58,409 bases of DNA from positions 1 through 58,409 of the forward strand of contig JBGSTG010000008.1 of assembly GCA_041736625.1 (NCBI GenBank), written 5' to 3'. Below the pieces are notes generated by a model, which made no database searches, was not told the DNA's origin, and worked only from the letters and a program-made list of their open reading frames with translations. This document shows, piece by piece, positions 9,209-17,514 of this stretch. Both the position numbers and the translations under genes were made by a program. Within the stretch, counting starts at the first letter, position 1; each line of letters starts with the position of its first letter. The DNA comes from M3007 sp041736625. GTDB lineage: Bacteria > Bacteroidota > Bacteroidia > Chitinophagales > Saprospiraceae.

Positions 9209-9550
9209 ATGGCACAAAAACATTATTTTGACCCTGCAGATCTCGCCAAATTCGGCGACATTACCAAGTGGCAAAAATCCATGGGCGACAAATTTTTCGC
9301 CTGGTACAACGAGGTGATGAAGGAAGGCGCGCTCACCGAGCGCGAAAAAGCCCTCATTGCCCTGGCAGTAGCGCACGCCATTCAATGCCCGTACTGCATT
9401 GATGCGTACACCACCACCACCCTCGAAAAAGGCGCCGACGAGGAACAGATGATGGAGGCCGTGCAGGTTGCAGCGGCCATCCGGGCGGGCTCCAGTTTGG
9501 TGTATGGCACCCAAATGATGAACCATGCCGAACAATTGACCATGAAATAG
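9209..9550 (+). CDS. Arsenosugar biosynthesis-associated peroxidase-like protein (carboxymuconolactone decarboxylase family)
   Basis: 113 residues in the AhpD/CMD fold. The redox motif CPYC lies in AHAIQCPYCIDAYTTTTLEKGA, followed by EEQMMEAVQVAAAIRAGSSLVYG, the pattern of the TIGR04030 family found beside arsS. The protein has no signal and should be cytoplasmic. Its TAG stop overlaps a GTG that opens the frame of the next gene, which suggests coupled translation. The role in arsenosugar formation is assigned by family and neighbourhood, not shown. Confidence 0.85.
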   Translation: MAQKHYFDPADLAKFGDITKWQKSMGDKFFAWYNEVMKEGALTEREKALIALAVAHAIQCPYCIDAYTTTTLEKGADEEQMMEAVQVAAAIRAGSSLVYGTQMMNHAEQLTMK

Positions 9551-9570
9551 TGCAAATCGTTGACCCCCTT

Positions 9571-10659
9571 ATGTCTATCCACCAAAAAAGTAAAAGCCTG
9601 GTTTCGCGCGGCAGCGCATTGTCCGACACGTCCTTTCAACTAAAGGTACTCACCGGAAAGGAGTTGAGCGACACGCGTTTCCAGCCGTTTTCAGCGTCGG
9701 TCGAGTCCGCCGGTTTTCCCAATGGGCGGCTCAAGCCCAGGCGCATTGAAATTTTCCAGATAAACGTCGGAAAACTGTGCAACCAGACCTGTGCCCATTG
9801 TCACGTAGACGCGGGCCCTGACCGCAAGCACGAGAACATGAACAAAGCGTCGTTTGATAAATGTCTGGAAATTCTCGCCCGGTACGACATTCCCAAGGTT
9901 GACCTTACGGGCGGAGCGCCCGAGCTAAATCCGCACTTCCGCTGGTTTGTGGAGGAATGCCACAAGCTGGGCAAACACGTGATGAACCGCTGCAACCTCA
10001 CCATCATCGAGTCGAATCCGAAGTACCATGACCTGCCTCAGTTCTTCGCCAGGAACCAGGTGGAGGTCATCTCCTCCCTGCCGCATTATTCCGCGCTTCG
10101 AACCGACAGCCAGCGGGGCGACGGCGTGTTTGAGGACTCGATCAAAGCCCTGAAACGCCTCAATGAAGTGGGGTACGGCCAACCAGACAGCGGGCTGCTC
10201 CTCAACCTGGTGTACAACCCCTCAGGCGCCTTTCTGCCCGGCGCGCAAGGATCGCTCGAAAACGAGTTTAAACGACAGCTCAAACGCAAATACGACATAG
10301 CCTTCAACAACCTGTACGTAATCACCAACATGCCCATCAGCCGCTTTTTGGATTACCTGCTGGAATCGAACAACTACGAGACGTACATGCAGACCCTCGT
10401 TGATGCGTTTAACCCGTCCGCCGTTTCGGGCGTTATGTGCCGCGACACCATTTCGGTGAGTTGGGACGGCTACCTGTACGACTGCGACTTCAACCAGATG
10501 CTCAACCTCAAGGTGGACGCGCCCGGCCGCTCCATCTTCGAATTCGACCTGGAATTGCTCGAAAACCGCGACATCGTACTCAACCAACACTGTTACGGCT
10601 GCACGGCCGGGGCCGGGTCGAGTTGTGGGGGCCAGGTGGTGCAAACGGATGGCGCGTGA
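9571..10659 (+). CDS. arsS: ArsS-type radical SAM/Cys-rich protein (arsenosugar biosynthesis)
   Basis: 362 residues from ATG 9571. An in-frame GTG at 9550 would overlap the previous stop and add seven residues. The radical SAM cluster motif is CNQTCAHCHVDAGP (CxxxCxxC), followed by LTGGAPELNPHF. The C-terminal Cys-rich tail HCYGCTAGAGSSCGG is typical of the TIGR04167 family. Some relatives have selenocysteine in this tail, but here the positions read as Cys codons. ArsS is thought to use SAM to build the deoxyadenosyl-arsenic precursor of arsenosugars. No arsM methyltransferase gene is seen in this window. Confidence 0.9.
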   Translation: MSIHQKSKSLVSRGSALSDTSFQLKVLTGKELSDTRFQPFSASVESAGFPNGRLKPRRIEIFQINVGKLCNQTCAHCHVDAGPDRKHENMNKASFDKCLEILARYDIPKVDLTGGAPELNPHFRWFVEECHKLGKHVMNRCNLTIIESNPKYHDLPQFFARNQVEVISSLPHYSALRTDSQRGDGVFEDSIKALKRLNEVGYGQPDSGLLLNLVYNPSGAFLPGAQGSLENEFKRQLKRKYDIAFNNLYVITNMPISRFLDYLLESNNYETYMQTLVDAFNPSAVSGVMCRDTISVSWDGYLYDCDFNQMLNLKVDAPGRSIFEFDLELLENRDIVLNQHCYGCTAGAGSSCGGQVVQTDGA

Positions 10660-10689
10660 AAGTATAGCTTTTCACCGCATGTAAATTGA

Positions 10690-11364
10690 TCAGATCATCC
10701 AATCCACCGGCGCAACCCCCTGCTGCGCCAGGTATGCGTTTGCTTTCGAAAAATGCGCGCACCCGCTGAATGCCCCGCCTGCCAGCGGGGAGGGGTGGGC
10801 GGCCTCCAGAATAAGGTGCCTGGACGGGTCGATGAGCGCTTTTTTGCCCTGGGCAAACCGGCCCCAGAGCAAAAACACGAGTCCGTTGCGTTGTTCGGAC
10901 AGCCGGTGAATCACCGCGTCGGTGAACGTCTGCCAGCCGATGTTTTGGTGCGAACCGGCTTTGCCGGCCTCCACGGTCAGCATGGCGTTGAGGAGCAGCA
11001 CGCCTTGTTGGGCCCAGTGCGTGAGGTCGCCGTGATTGGGCACCGGTAACCCCAGATCACGGTTGATCTCCTTGTAAATGTTTTGCAGGGAAGGGGGAAT
11101 GCGAACGCCTTTCGGCACAGAAAAGCTGAGTCCCATGGCTTCACCCGGATTGTGATACGGATCCTGGCCCAGGACAACCACTTTTACCCGGTCGAAAGGC
11201 GTTTGATTGAAAGCATTGAAAATAAGCGGCCCTGGTGGAAAAATCGTTTTGCCGTCGTTTTTGGCCTGCAACAAAAAGGCGCGTATGGCCGCAAAGTAAG
11301 GCTGCTCAAACTGGTCGTTGAGCGCGTTTTTCCAGCTTTCTTCTATTTGGACGGGGCGTGACAA
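10690..11364 (-). CDS. ung: Uracil-DNA glycosylase, family 1
   Basis: 224 residues, normal for the family. The catalytic Asp motif GQDPYHNPGEAMGLSFSV, the LLLNAMLTV segment with GSHQNIGW, and the HPSPL DNA-intercalation loop are all present. It removes uracil from DNA at the start of base excision repair. It lies 14 bases downstream of trxA on the same strand, so the two may share a transcript. It converges on arsS with a 30-base gap. Confidence 0.97.
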   Translation of the reverse strand: MSRPVQIEESWKNALNDQFEQPYFAAIRAFLLQAKNDGKTIFPPGPLIFNAFNQTPFDRVKVVVLGQDPYHNPGEAMGLSFSVPKGVRIPPSLQNIYKEINRDLGLPVPNHGDLTHWAQQGVLLLNAMLTVEAGKAGSHQNIGWQTFTDAVIHRLSEQRNGLVFLLWGRFAQGKKALIDPSRHLILEAAHPSPLAGGAFSGCAHFSKANAYLAQQGVAPVDWMI

Positions 11365-11378
11365 GGCGTGAAGCGGGT

Positions 11379-11696
11379 TTACAGAAGCGCTTCGATCTTG
11401 TCCTGCAGAACTTTTTTGGACGTAGCGCCCACCACCTTGTCGGCCAGCGCGCCGTTTTTGAAAATCAGGAAGGTGGGGATGCCGCGTACGTTGTATTCGG
11501 TGGGCACTTTTTCGTTATAGTCCACGTTCAGCTTGCCGATGTTGGCACGCCCTTCGTATTCCGTGGCCAGTTCTTCCACGACGGGGCTCATAACGCGGCA
11601 GGGGCCGCACCATTCCGCCCACAGGTCGATCATGGTCACTTTCTCGCTTTTCAGCACCTCGGTTTCAAAATTGGCATCGGTGAATTCTAAAGCCAT
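11379..11696 (-). CDS. trxA: Thioredoxin
   Basis: 105 residues, full thioredoxin fold. The redox centre WCGPC is at Cys30/Cys33, followed by the buried cis-Pro loop RGIPTFLIFKNG. It is a cytoplasmic disulfide reductant, for example for ribonucleotide reductase and peroxiredoxins, both of which occur elsewhere in the window. Confidence 0.97.
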   Translation of the reverse strand: MALEFTDANFETEVLKSEKVTMIDLWAEWCGPCRVMSPVVEELATEYEGRANIGKLNVDYNEKVPTEYNVRGIPTFLIFKNGALADKVVGATSKKVLQDKIEALL

Positions 11697-11775
11697 GGAT
11701 ATTGCAATTTAAAAAAACAAAATGGGTTTTGTGAAGGAATTCGGTCAATAAACACACGGGGCCGGAAAATGGTTG

Positions 11776-11783
11776 CAAAGGTA
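11776..11783 (-). promoter_or_regulatory. -7 promoter element (TACCTTTG) for trxA
   Basis: Exact TAnnTTTG match on the minus strand, giving a leader of about 70 bases to the trxA ATG. No clear -33 TTG. Confidence 0.4.
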
Positions 11784-11827
11784 AAACATCGGACGAAACG
11801 ATTTGTCCGCGCCCGAACATTTGCGGT

Positions 11828-12457
11828 TTACCCCAGCAAAGACCCAAGCCAGTAGGTCATTTGGCGAAAAAACTGGATCAGGAGACCCGGACTGAACACC
11901 AGCGGAAAGAGGAAGCCGAACACGGCGCCGTAAAAGTGCGCGATGTGGTCGATGTTGTCGCGCCCGCGCCGGGCTTCGTACGAACTGTACCACAGGTACA
12001 GCGGGCCAAATATGAATCCGGGAATGGGTATGGGTATGAACATGATCATGATGCCCATGGTGGGTTGTAGCAGGATGGCGGCGAACAGCACGGCCGCCAC
12101 TGCGCCCGACGCGCCGATGCTCGCAAACCAGGCATTGTCCTTATGCCGGTAATAAGTGGAGGCAGAAGAGGCGGCAATGGCCAGCACGTAAAAGCCGACA
12201 TAAGCAACGCTGCCAAACGCGACTCCGAAAAAATCTCCGAACCAATCCTCCACAATGCCGCCGAAAAAAAACAGCGTCAGCATGTTGAACAGCAGGTGCC
12301 CCCAGTCGGCATGCAGCAGTCCGCCGGTCACCCAGCGGAAATACTCCCTGCGCCGAAACTCGGCGTAGGGCCAGTGTTTGTACTGCTCAATCAGCATCGG
12401 ATTGCTGAATGCGGCAATAGAAAAGAGCGCGGTCAGCGCAATAAGAATGGTGGTCAT
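11828..12457 (-). CDS. Rhomboid-family intramembrane serine protease
   Basis: 209 residues from ATG 12457. Other in-frame ATGs at 12466 and 12508 exist, but MTTILIALTALFSIAAF is a natural first membrane segment. Key features are GGLLHADWGHLLFNM (conserved HxxxN region), GASG with the nucleophile Ser, and a late-helix His in DHIAHFYGAVFG. About six membrane spans are visible. Substrate is unknown. A CA repeat lies 76-116 bases upstream of the start. Confidence 0.85.
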   Translation of the reverse strand: MTTILIALTALFSIAAFSNPMLIEQYKHWPYAEFRRREYFRWVTGGLLHADWGHLLFNMLTLFFFGGIVEDWFGDFFGVAFGSVAYVGFYVLAIAASSASTYYRHKDNAWFASIGASGAVAAVLFAAILLQPTMGIMIMFIPIPIPGFIFGPLYLWYSSYEARRGRDNIDHIAHFYGAVFGFLFPLVFSPGLLIQFFRQMTYWLGSLLG

Positions 12458-12511
12458 ATCAGGCATTTTATCATTTATCAAAACCCACAACAATGAACCC
12501 ACGGCCATTAG

Positions 12512-12531
12512 CCCACGGCTTCAGCCGTGGG
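12512..12531. other. Palindromic stem-loop CCCACGGCT-tc-AGCCGTGGG
   Basis: Perfect 9-bp stem with a 2-base spacer between rlmH and the rhomboid gene. A related element with a different stem (GGTGGCT-tc-AGCCACC) follows tonB, so this appears to be a dispersed short palindrome family with a shared gcTTCAgc core. Confidence 0.7.
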
Positions 12532-12532
12532 A

Positions 12533-12573
<41 letters not shown>

Positions 12574-12574
12574 A

Positions 12575-13045
12575 TCAACCATTATGATAAGGTTCATTGT
12601 TCAAAATCGTCATAGCACGATACAATTGTTCCACAGCAAACAAACGAATCATCTGATGGGAAAACGTCAGTTTCGACAACGACCACTGCTCCTGGGCGCG
12701 GGCGTAAAGGTCGGGTGAAAATCCGAATGCGCCGCCGATAAGAAACACCAGACGGCGCGGCGAGGCGTTCATTTTTTTCTGGAGCCAGGACGCCAGCTCG
12801 GCGGAGGTGTATTCCCGGCCGTTTTCATCGAGCAGCACCAGGTAATCATCGGGTTTGAGTTTGTCCAGCATGTACAGCCCTTCGGCCCGTTTGAGGGCCA
12901 CCGGGTCGCTGATGTGGGGCCGCACGTCGGGGTGCTCGACCCACTGGAAGGGCATGTATCGGCGCAGGCGTTTGACGTACAGCTGCGTGCCCTCCTGCAG
13001 GTAGGGCTCGGCGGTTTTTCCTATGCACCAGCATTCGATGGTCAC
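12575..13045 (-). CDS. rlmH: 23S rRNA (pseudouridine1915-N3)-methyltransferase
   Basis: 156 residues, the normal SPOUT-class RlmH length. The SAM-binding knot shows LLDENGREYTSAELA, LIGGAFGF and SLSKLTFSHQMIRLFAVEQLYRA. It modifies helix 69 of 23S rRNA. It follows the SWIM gene by 10 bases on the same strand and ends directly beside the CA microsatellite. Confidence 0.96.
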   Translation of the reverse strand: MTIECWCIGKTAEPYLQEGTQLYVKRLRRYMPFQWVEHPDVRPHISDPVALKRAEGLYMLDKLKPDDYLVLLDENGREYTSAELASWLQKKMNASPRRLVFLIGGAFGFSPDLYARAQEQWSLSKLTFSHQMIRLFAVEQLYRAMTILNNEPYHNG

Positions 13046-13055
13046 GATCGTAGTT

Positions 13056-14768
13056 TTAGCCGGTTTCGAAGGGGGCGCCGAACAATTTTTTGCGCTGCAC
13101 TTTGGGGAACAGCTCCGCGAGTTCTTCGCCCAGCGTCGTGCGGTCCGGGTAACGCTGGATGAGGTCGCGCACCAGGTCGACGGCCAGGTCGGTGTGTCGG
13201 CGCTGGAGCAGGCTGCCGATCACATTCCGGACGAATATGGACGCCTGCCGCCCGAAATGATCCTTGAGGTGCTCGTCGAACAACAGCCCGTAGCGCTGGC
13301 GCAGGGCCTGCTGGTGTTCGGGCAGCAGGCGCTCTTCGTAGCGGTGCAGCAGTTCCAGGTCCGTTTCCACCGACAATTCGCGGGCCAGTTCTTCCTGGAG
13401 GTTTTCACCGGAGAGCAATTGAAGCAGTGCGCTTCTGTTGTTGGCGGTGTGCAGCGCGTCGGCCAGCTCCTGGCGCACTTGGGGCCACTCGCGGGGGTCG
13501 GCGGCCTTTTTCAGGCGCGCCAGCAGGTCAGGAGAGGGGTGTTGCAGATAACGTTCCTGCATCATCCGGGTGATCATGGCGCGGTCGCCGTCTTTTTCGG
13601 CCTGCGACAGCATGATGTCTTCCAGTTCCTTGCGATGGCCTTGGCCGAGGGTTGTTTTTTGACGAAAATGGTCGGCCGCTTTTGCTGCTGCTGCGCCGTA
13701 CCCGATTTTCTGAAGCGAACGCAGGGCGTTCACCAGGTCTCCGGGCGGCAGCGGGTTATTTTCCAGCACGCGCACGATGGCTTCCGGCATGTCACGGTGC
13801 GCGAGTACACCCAGAAAAAGGTTCAGTATGGGCGACTGTCCGTCATAGCGGTCGTAGTATTCGCGCAGTTGCGCGTAGTAATCGGCCTCAACGCCGTAGG
13901 TTGCCAGCAAGGCTATGGCCCCATTGCCCAGCTCCTGAGGATACCCGGGCTTGAGGTACCAGTCCGTGAGCGCATCGCGGCGCGCGGCATTCAGCTCTGG
14001 GGACAAGCGGACGGAGGGCCATTCCAGCAGCCGCCCGACGGCATACGCGGTAAACTGCCCAAGCGGAAGGGCTGCCTGCTCGTCCAGGCGGGCGAGCAAC
14101 GGCGGGATGCGGGTCATGATGGCCGAAACGATATGGAACGCCTGCCGGTAATGCGCCTCCAGCACGGCCTTGTCCAACTGTGTTTGCAGGGTATCCAGCG
14201 TGCGGCGCAAACGGCGCAGTTCGGGGTTGCGCAGGGTGCGCGCCGCAGCGCCGCCCGGAATGGCGGCATCGAGCACCAGTAGGTAGGGATTCTCTGCACC
14301 CGGGTACCTTCCGGCGTACCAGGTTTTCAGCGCCAGGGAGAAGTCACGGTCGGTGCGCGCATACGCCTGCACGAAAGCGGCCAACGCTTCCGGCTCTGCC
14401 TGTAGAAGGATGTTGGGTATGGAAAATTGGGCCGCGGTCGTATTCTTCCTTTCGGGTTTCTCGATCCGTTCTTCTGCACTTTTTTGCAGAAAATGACGCA
14501 CTTTCAGCAAGGTTGCCGCCACGTGCGCACACATCAGGCGGCGACTCGACGACGCCCAGCATTCGCAGGTATACGCCTTGATCTTGTGGGGTGTAAGCAT
14601 GACCTCCACCTCGAAAACCGATTCAGCATCCTGCACCAGGCACACCCAAAAGTGTTTTTCCACTTCGCGTAAGGATTTCACATGCCCACCCTGTACCATA
14701 TCCTGGGCTGCATTCCAGGTAGCGGGATTGATGAAAAACTCGAAATCCTTCAGCCAGCGTTTTTGCAT
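13056..14768 (-). CDS. SWIM zinc-finger domain protein
   Basis: 570 residues from ATG 14768, chosen over ATG 14792 because a -7 element lies at 14797-14804 and transcription would start near 14790. The SWIM zinc motif is Cys68-x-Cys70-x9-Cys80-x-His82 (CECWASSSRRLMCAH). The remaining 450 residues are Leu/Ala-rich and helical, TPR-like, without a recognised domain. SWIM proteins of this kind are often encoded near ATPases or helicases, but none is adjacent here. Function unknown; cytoplasmic by lack of a signal. Confidence 0.8.
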   Translation of the reverse strand: MQKRWLKDFEFFINPATWNAAQDMVQGGHVKSLREVEKHFWVCLVQDAESVFEVEVMLTPHKIKAYTCECWASSSRRLMCAHVAATLLKVRHFLQKSAEERIEKPERKNTTAAQFSIPNILLQAEPEALAAFVQAYARTDRDFSLALKTWYAGRYPGAENPYLLVLDAAIPGGAAARTLRNPELRRLRRTLDTLQTQLDKAVLEAHYRQAFHIVSAIMTRIPPLLARLDEQAALPLGQFTAYAVGRLLEWPSVRLSPELNAARRDALTDWYLKPGYPQELGNGAIALLATYGVEADYYAQLREYYDRYDGQSPILNLFLGVLAHRDMPEAIVRVLENNPLPPGDLVNALRSLQKIGYGAAAAKAADHFRQKTTLGQGHRKELEDIMLSQAEKDGDRAMITRMMQERYLQHPSPDLLARLKKAADPREWPQVRQELADALHTANNRSALLQLLSGENLQEELARELSVETDLELLHRYEERLLPEHQQALRQRYGLLFDEHLKDHFGRQASIFVRNVIGSLLQRRHTDLAVDLVRDLIQRYPDRTTLGEELAELFPKVQRKKLFGAPFETG

Positions 14769-14796
14769 TTTTTGAAAATGGCAACAAAACAAACAC

Positions 14797-14804
14797 CAAA
14801 AGTA
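14797..14804 (-). promoter_or_regulatory. -7 promoter element (TACTTTTG) for the SWIM gene
   Basis: Exact TAnnTTTG on the minus strand, 29 bases before the chosen ATG. It is separated by only 10 bases from the -7 element of the divergent sixA gene, so the two promoters must overlap. Confidence 0.5.
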
Positions 14805-14814
14805 CGGTTTTTTT

Positions 14815-14822
14815 TAGTTTTG
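14815..14822 (+). promoter_or_regulatory. -7 promoter element (TAGTTTTG) for sixA
   Basis: Exact TAnnTTTG, 15 bases before the ATG at 14838. It overlaps the upstream region of the divergent SWIM promoter. Confidence 0.5.
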
Positions 14823-14837
14823 CGTTTTGATTTAACT

Positions 14838-15332
14838 ATGCGCTCTTTGTATCTTATCCGTCACGCCAAATCCAGCTGGGAGCATCCCGGTCTTCGCGAT
14901 TTCGAGCGTCCGCTCAACAACCGAGGCCTGCGTGACGCACCGTTGATGGCCGCTCTGATGAAGCGCCTGGGTGTCGAGCCGAGTATGCTCATCAGCAGCC
15001 CGGCCAAACGCGCCTGGTCCACCGCCTGCATTTTTGCGGAGGCTTATGGACTTACCCCCGCCGACATCCAGCAAGCGCTCGATCTGTATGAATGCCGGCC
15101 CCAGGATGTCCTGCAAGTGGCCAGTACACTGCCCGAAACGGCCCATGTGGTGTTTTTGTTCGGCCACAATCCGGCTTTGACAGAATTTGCCAACCGCTTT
15201 GCCGCCGATCCCATCGACAATATTCCGACCTGTGGCGTCGTCCGGATAGACAGCACGGCGCCCGACTGGGCATCTTTTTACGACAACAACGCCCGTGTGG
15301 CCGACGCCTGGTTTCCCAAAACGGCTCTCTGA
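14838..15332 (+). CDS. sixA: SixA-type histidine phosphatase
   Basis: 164 residues. The catalytic RHAKSSW motif carries His9, and a second conserved His is in FGHNPALTEF. The short length is typical of SixA phosphohistidine phosphatases. An upstream extension in the same frame overlaps the SWIM gene and lies before the promoter, so it was rejected. The TGA overlaps the ATG of the next gene by one base. Confidence 0.9.
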   Translation: MRSLYLIRHAKSSWEHPGLRDFERPLNNRGLRDAPLMAALMKRLGVEPSMLISSPAKRAWSTACIFAEAYGLTPADIQQALDLYECRPQDVLQVASTLPETAHVVFLFGHNPALTEFANRFAADPIDNIPTCGVVRIDSTAPDWASFYDNNARVADAWFPKTAL

Positions 15333-15643
15333 TGCGCACGATGATCCTTTTTCTCTGTTGCCTGTTGGGGGGCATAACTTGGTCTTGCAGCCCCAGCCGG
15401 CAGGAGCCGCCTTTGTCCGACGAGCAGGTAGCGCTGATCATGGCCGAACTGGCGATTGCCGACGCCGCCACCCTGGGCATGGCCGGATACGCCAAGGACA
15501 GCACCACCCAGCGGATGTACCATCAGGTGTTTGAAATGCAAGGGGTCAAAAAAGAAGACTACAGCCGTTCGCTGCACCAGCTCTCCGACGATCTGCCCCG
15601 ACTGACCAAGGTGGTGCAGATGGCCGATTCGCTGCTGAGATAG
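15332..15643 (+). CDS. DUF4296-type lipoprotein
   Basis: 103 residues. MRTMILFLCCLLGGITWSC gives a lipobox with Cys19. The rest (LSDEQVALIMAELAIADAAT ... YHQVFEMQGVKKEDYSRSLHQLSDDLPRLTKVVQMADSLL) fits the small helical DUF4296 family common in Bacteroidota. It is translationally coupled to sixA (TGATG). Function unknown. Confidence 0.8.
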   Translation: MRTMILFLCCLLGGITWSCSPSRQEPPLSDEQVALIMAELAIADAATLGMAGYAKDSTTQRMYHQVFEMQGVKKEDYSRSLHQLSDDLPRLTKVVQMADSLLR

Positions 15644-15769
15644 CGCTTTTTTGCTCAGAATCACGCGTGTACAAAGGATTGAACAGGATATAACAAATTT
15701 CCCGGGGCAGCTGCATTTTATATGCCTTGACTGGCGTGATGGACCCAGCTTTACTTCTCAATATTGAAC

Positions 15770-15923
15770 AACGACTTGTCATCCTGAGCCCGAAGGGCGA
15801 AGTACCTCCCTGTCACCCGAGCCCATAGGGCGAAGGGTCTGATTTTGAACGAACTCCCTCCCCATTTACATCAATTGTCACAGGGAGATCCTTCACCCTT
15901 CGGGCTCAGGATGACAAGTCGTT
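15770..15923. repeat. MITE-like inverted repeat, 33-bp arms with one mismatch
   Basis: The arms at 15770-15802 and 15891-15923 are inverted copies with 32 of 33 positions matching. They contain the core CCTGAGCCCGAAGGG. Pairing continues weakly inward (CTCCCTGT/ACAGGGAG). A degenerate internal copy of the core is at about 15818-15838. There is no ORF inside, so it would depend on a transposase or RAYT encoded elsewhere. It occupies the convergent gap between the DUF4296 gene and sucC and could act as a bidirectional terminator. Confidence 0.85.
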
Positions 15924-15973
15924 ATTAAAAAAGGAGTGGGGGAAAGCTTGGCCCCTCACGCTTAAGGCAAAAG

Positions 15974-17170
15974 TTACGAGCCAGCAAGCACTTTTTGCAC
16001 CAGATCGGCCGCTTCCTGAAATTCGACGGCGCCCATCACCTGCAATCCCGATTCGTCGATGATCTTCTTGGCGATGTCGGCGTTGGTGCCCTGGAGACGA
16101 ACGATGACCGGAACGGGAATGTCGCCGATCGACTTGTAGGCGTCCACAATGCCCTGCGCCACGCGGTCGCAGCGCACGATACCACCGAAAATATTGATCA
16201 GGATGGCTTTGACCTTCGGGTCTTTCAGGATAAAGCGCATGGCGTTTTCCACCCGCGCGGCGTCGGCGGTGCCGCCCACGTCGAGGAAGTTGGCCGGTTC
16301 GCCTCCGGAGAGCTTGATCAAGTCCATGGTCGACATGGCCAGTCCGGCGCCGTTGACCATACAACCCACGTTTCCGTCGAGTTTGACGTAGTTCAGGTCG
16401 TAGGTTTGTGCCTCCACGTCGGACGGGTCTTCTTCATCGGTGTCGCGTTGTTCGGCGAGCATGGGGTGCCGGTACAGCGCATTATCGTCGATCGTCACTT
16501 TGGCATCGACGGCTATGATGTGCTCGTCGCTCGTTTTGAGGCATGGGTTTATTTCAAACAGACTGGCGTCGCTACCGATGAACGCGGCGTACAGATTTTG
16601 CACGAACGTCACCATTTCCTTGTATGCCTGGCCGCTGAGCCCCAGGTTGAACGCCACTTTTTGTGCCTGATACGGCCGCAGCCCCAACAGCGGATCGATA
16701 AATTCCTTGAAAACTTTTTCCGGCGTTTCTTCGGCCACCGCCTCGATGTCCATGCCGCCCTCGGGTGAATAAACGATCACATTGCAGGCGCTTCCGCGGT
16801 CGGTCAATATGGAGATATAGTATTCTTTTGGTTCCGAGGCGCCGGGGTAGAACACATCCTGGGTCACCAGCACTTTCTGCACCAGCTTACCCTGGGGGGG
16901 CGTCTGGGGTGTAACCAGTTGCATGCCAATAATTTGTGAGGCCAGGTCGCGCGCCTGCTCGGGGCTTTTCGCCAGCTTGACACCGCCGCCTTTACCGCGA
17001 CCGCCGGCGTGGATCTGGGCTTTGATGACGCACCAGTCGGAGTTATACTCCGCTTTGAGCTTGTGTGCGGCGGCTTCCGCCTCCTCGGGCGTAAGGGCGA
17101 GTATGCCCTCCTGAATGCGTACGCCGTATGACTTCAGCAGTTCCTTTCCCTGGTATTCGTGAAGATTCAT
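15974..17170 (-). CDS. sucC: Succinyl-CoA ligase (ADP-forming) beta subunit
   Basis: 398 residues from ATG 17170 (MNLHEYQGKELLKSYGV, the canonical N-terminus). It has the ATP-grasp region KAQIHAGGRGKGGGVKLAKS and the CoA-ligase region GNVGCMVNGAGLAMSTMDLIKLSGG. With SucD it makes the TCA-cycle succinyl-CoA synthetase. No sucD gene is in the window. Confidence 0.97.
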   Translation of the reverse strand: MNLHEYQGKELLKSYGVRIQEGILALTPEEAEAAAHKLKAEYNSDWCVIKAQIHAGGRGKGGGVKLAKSPEQARDLASQIIGMQLVTPQTPPQGKLVQKVLVTQDVFYPGASEPKEYYISILTDRGSACNVIVYSPEGGMDIEAVAEETPEKVFKEFIDPLLGLRPYQAQKVAFNLGLSGQAYKEMVTFVQNLYAAFIGSDASLFEINPCLKTSDEHIIAVDAKVTIDDNALYRHPMLAEQRDTDEEDPSDVEAQTYDLNYVKLDGNVGCMVNGAGLAMSTMDLIKLSGGEPANFLDVGGTADAARVENAMRFILKDPKVKAILINIFGGIVRCDRVAQGIVDAYKSIGDIPVPVIVRLQGTNADIAKKIIDESGLQVMGAVEFQEAADLVQKVLAGS

Positions 17171-17206
17171 GTTGTCTGAAATGAGGATCGTTAACAATCG
17201 GATGCC

Positions 17207-17214
17207 CAAAAATA
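17207..17214 (-). promoter_or_regulatory. -7 promoter element (TATTTTTG) for sucC
   Basis: Exact TAnnTTTG on the minus strand, 37 bases before the sucC ATG. No clear -33 element. Confidence 0.45.
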
Positions 17215-17514
17215 CGGCGATTTGAACACGGCGTACGCCTGGGTTCGAGATTTTATGCAATCGGTCCCATAAATGCGCAGGAGCAGCATCCAGGGCAGTT
17301 CACCGCATTCGGCCTCAACCGAATTAATATCCTGCGTGTTTTGTCATATAATAGCAATTTAGAGGTTATCCGACAATTTGGGCAGATTTTTGTACGATTA
17401 TTAAAAGCATCTTGTTTTTTTTGCAACCCACCGCTGAACCGGCGACGTATGTACGCCGTTGTAGCCTGACGATACTGCGAATACCTGTTTTAAGCATAAT
17501 TAAATGGTTTCACC
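17215..17514. other. Non-coding gap between sucC and the hypothetical pair
   Basis: No supported ORF, RNA gene or palindrome. The right half is AT-richer than its surroundings and probably holds the promoter of the 17515 gene, but I found no exact TAnnTTTG. Confidence 0.5.
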
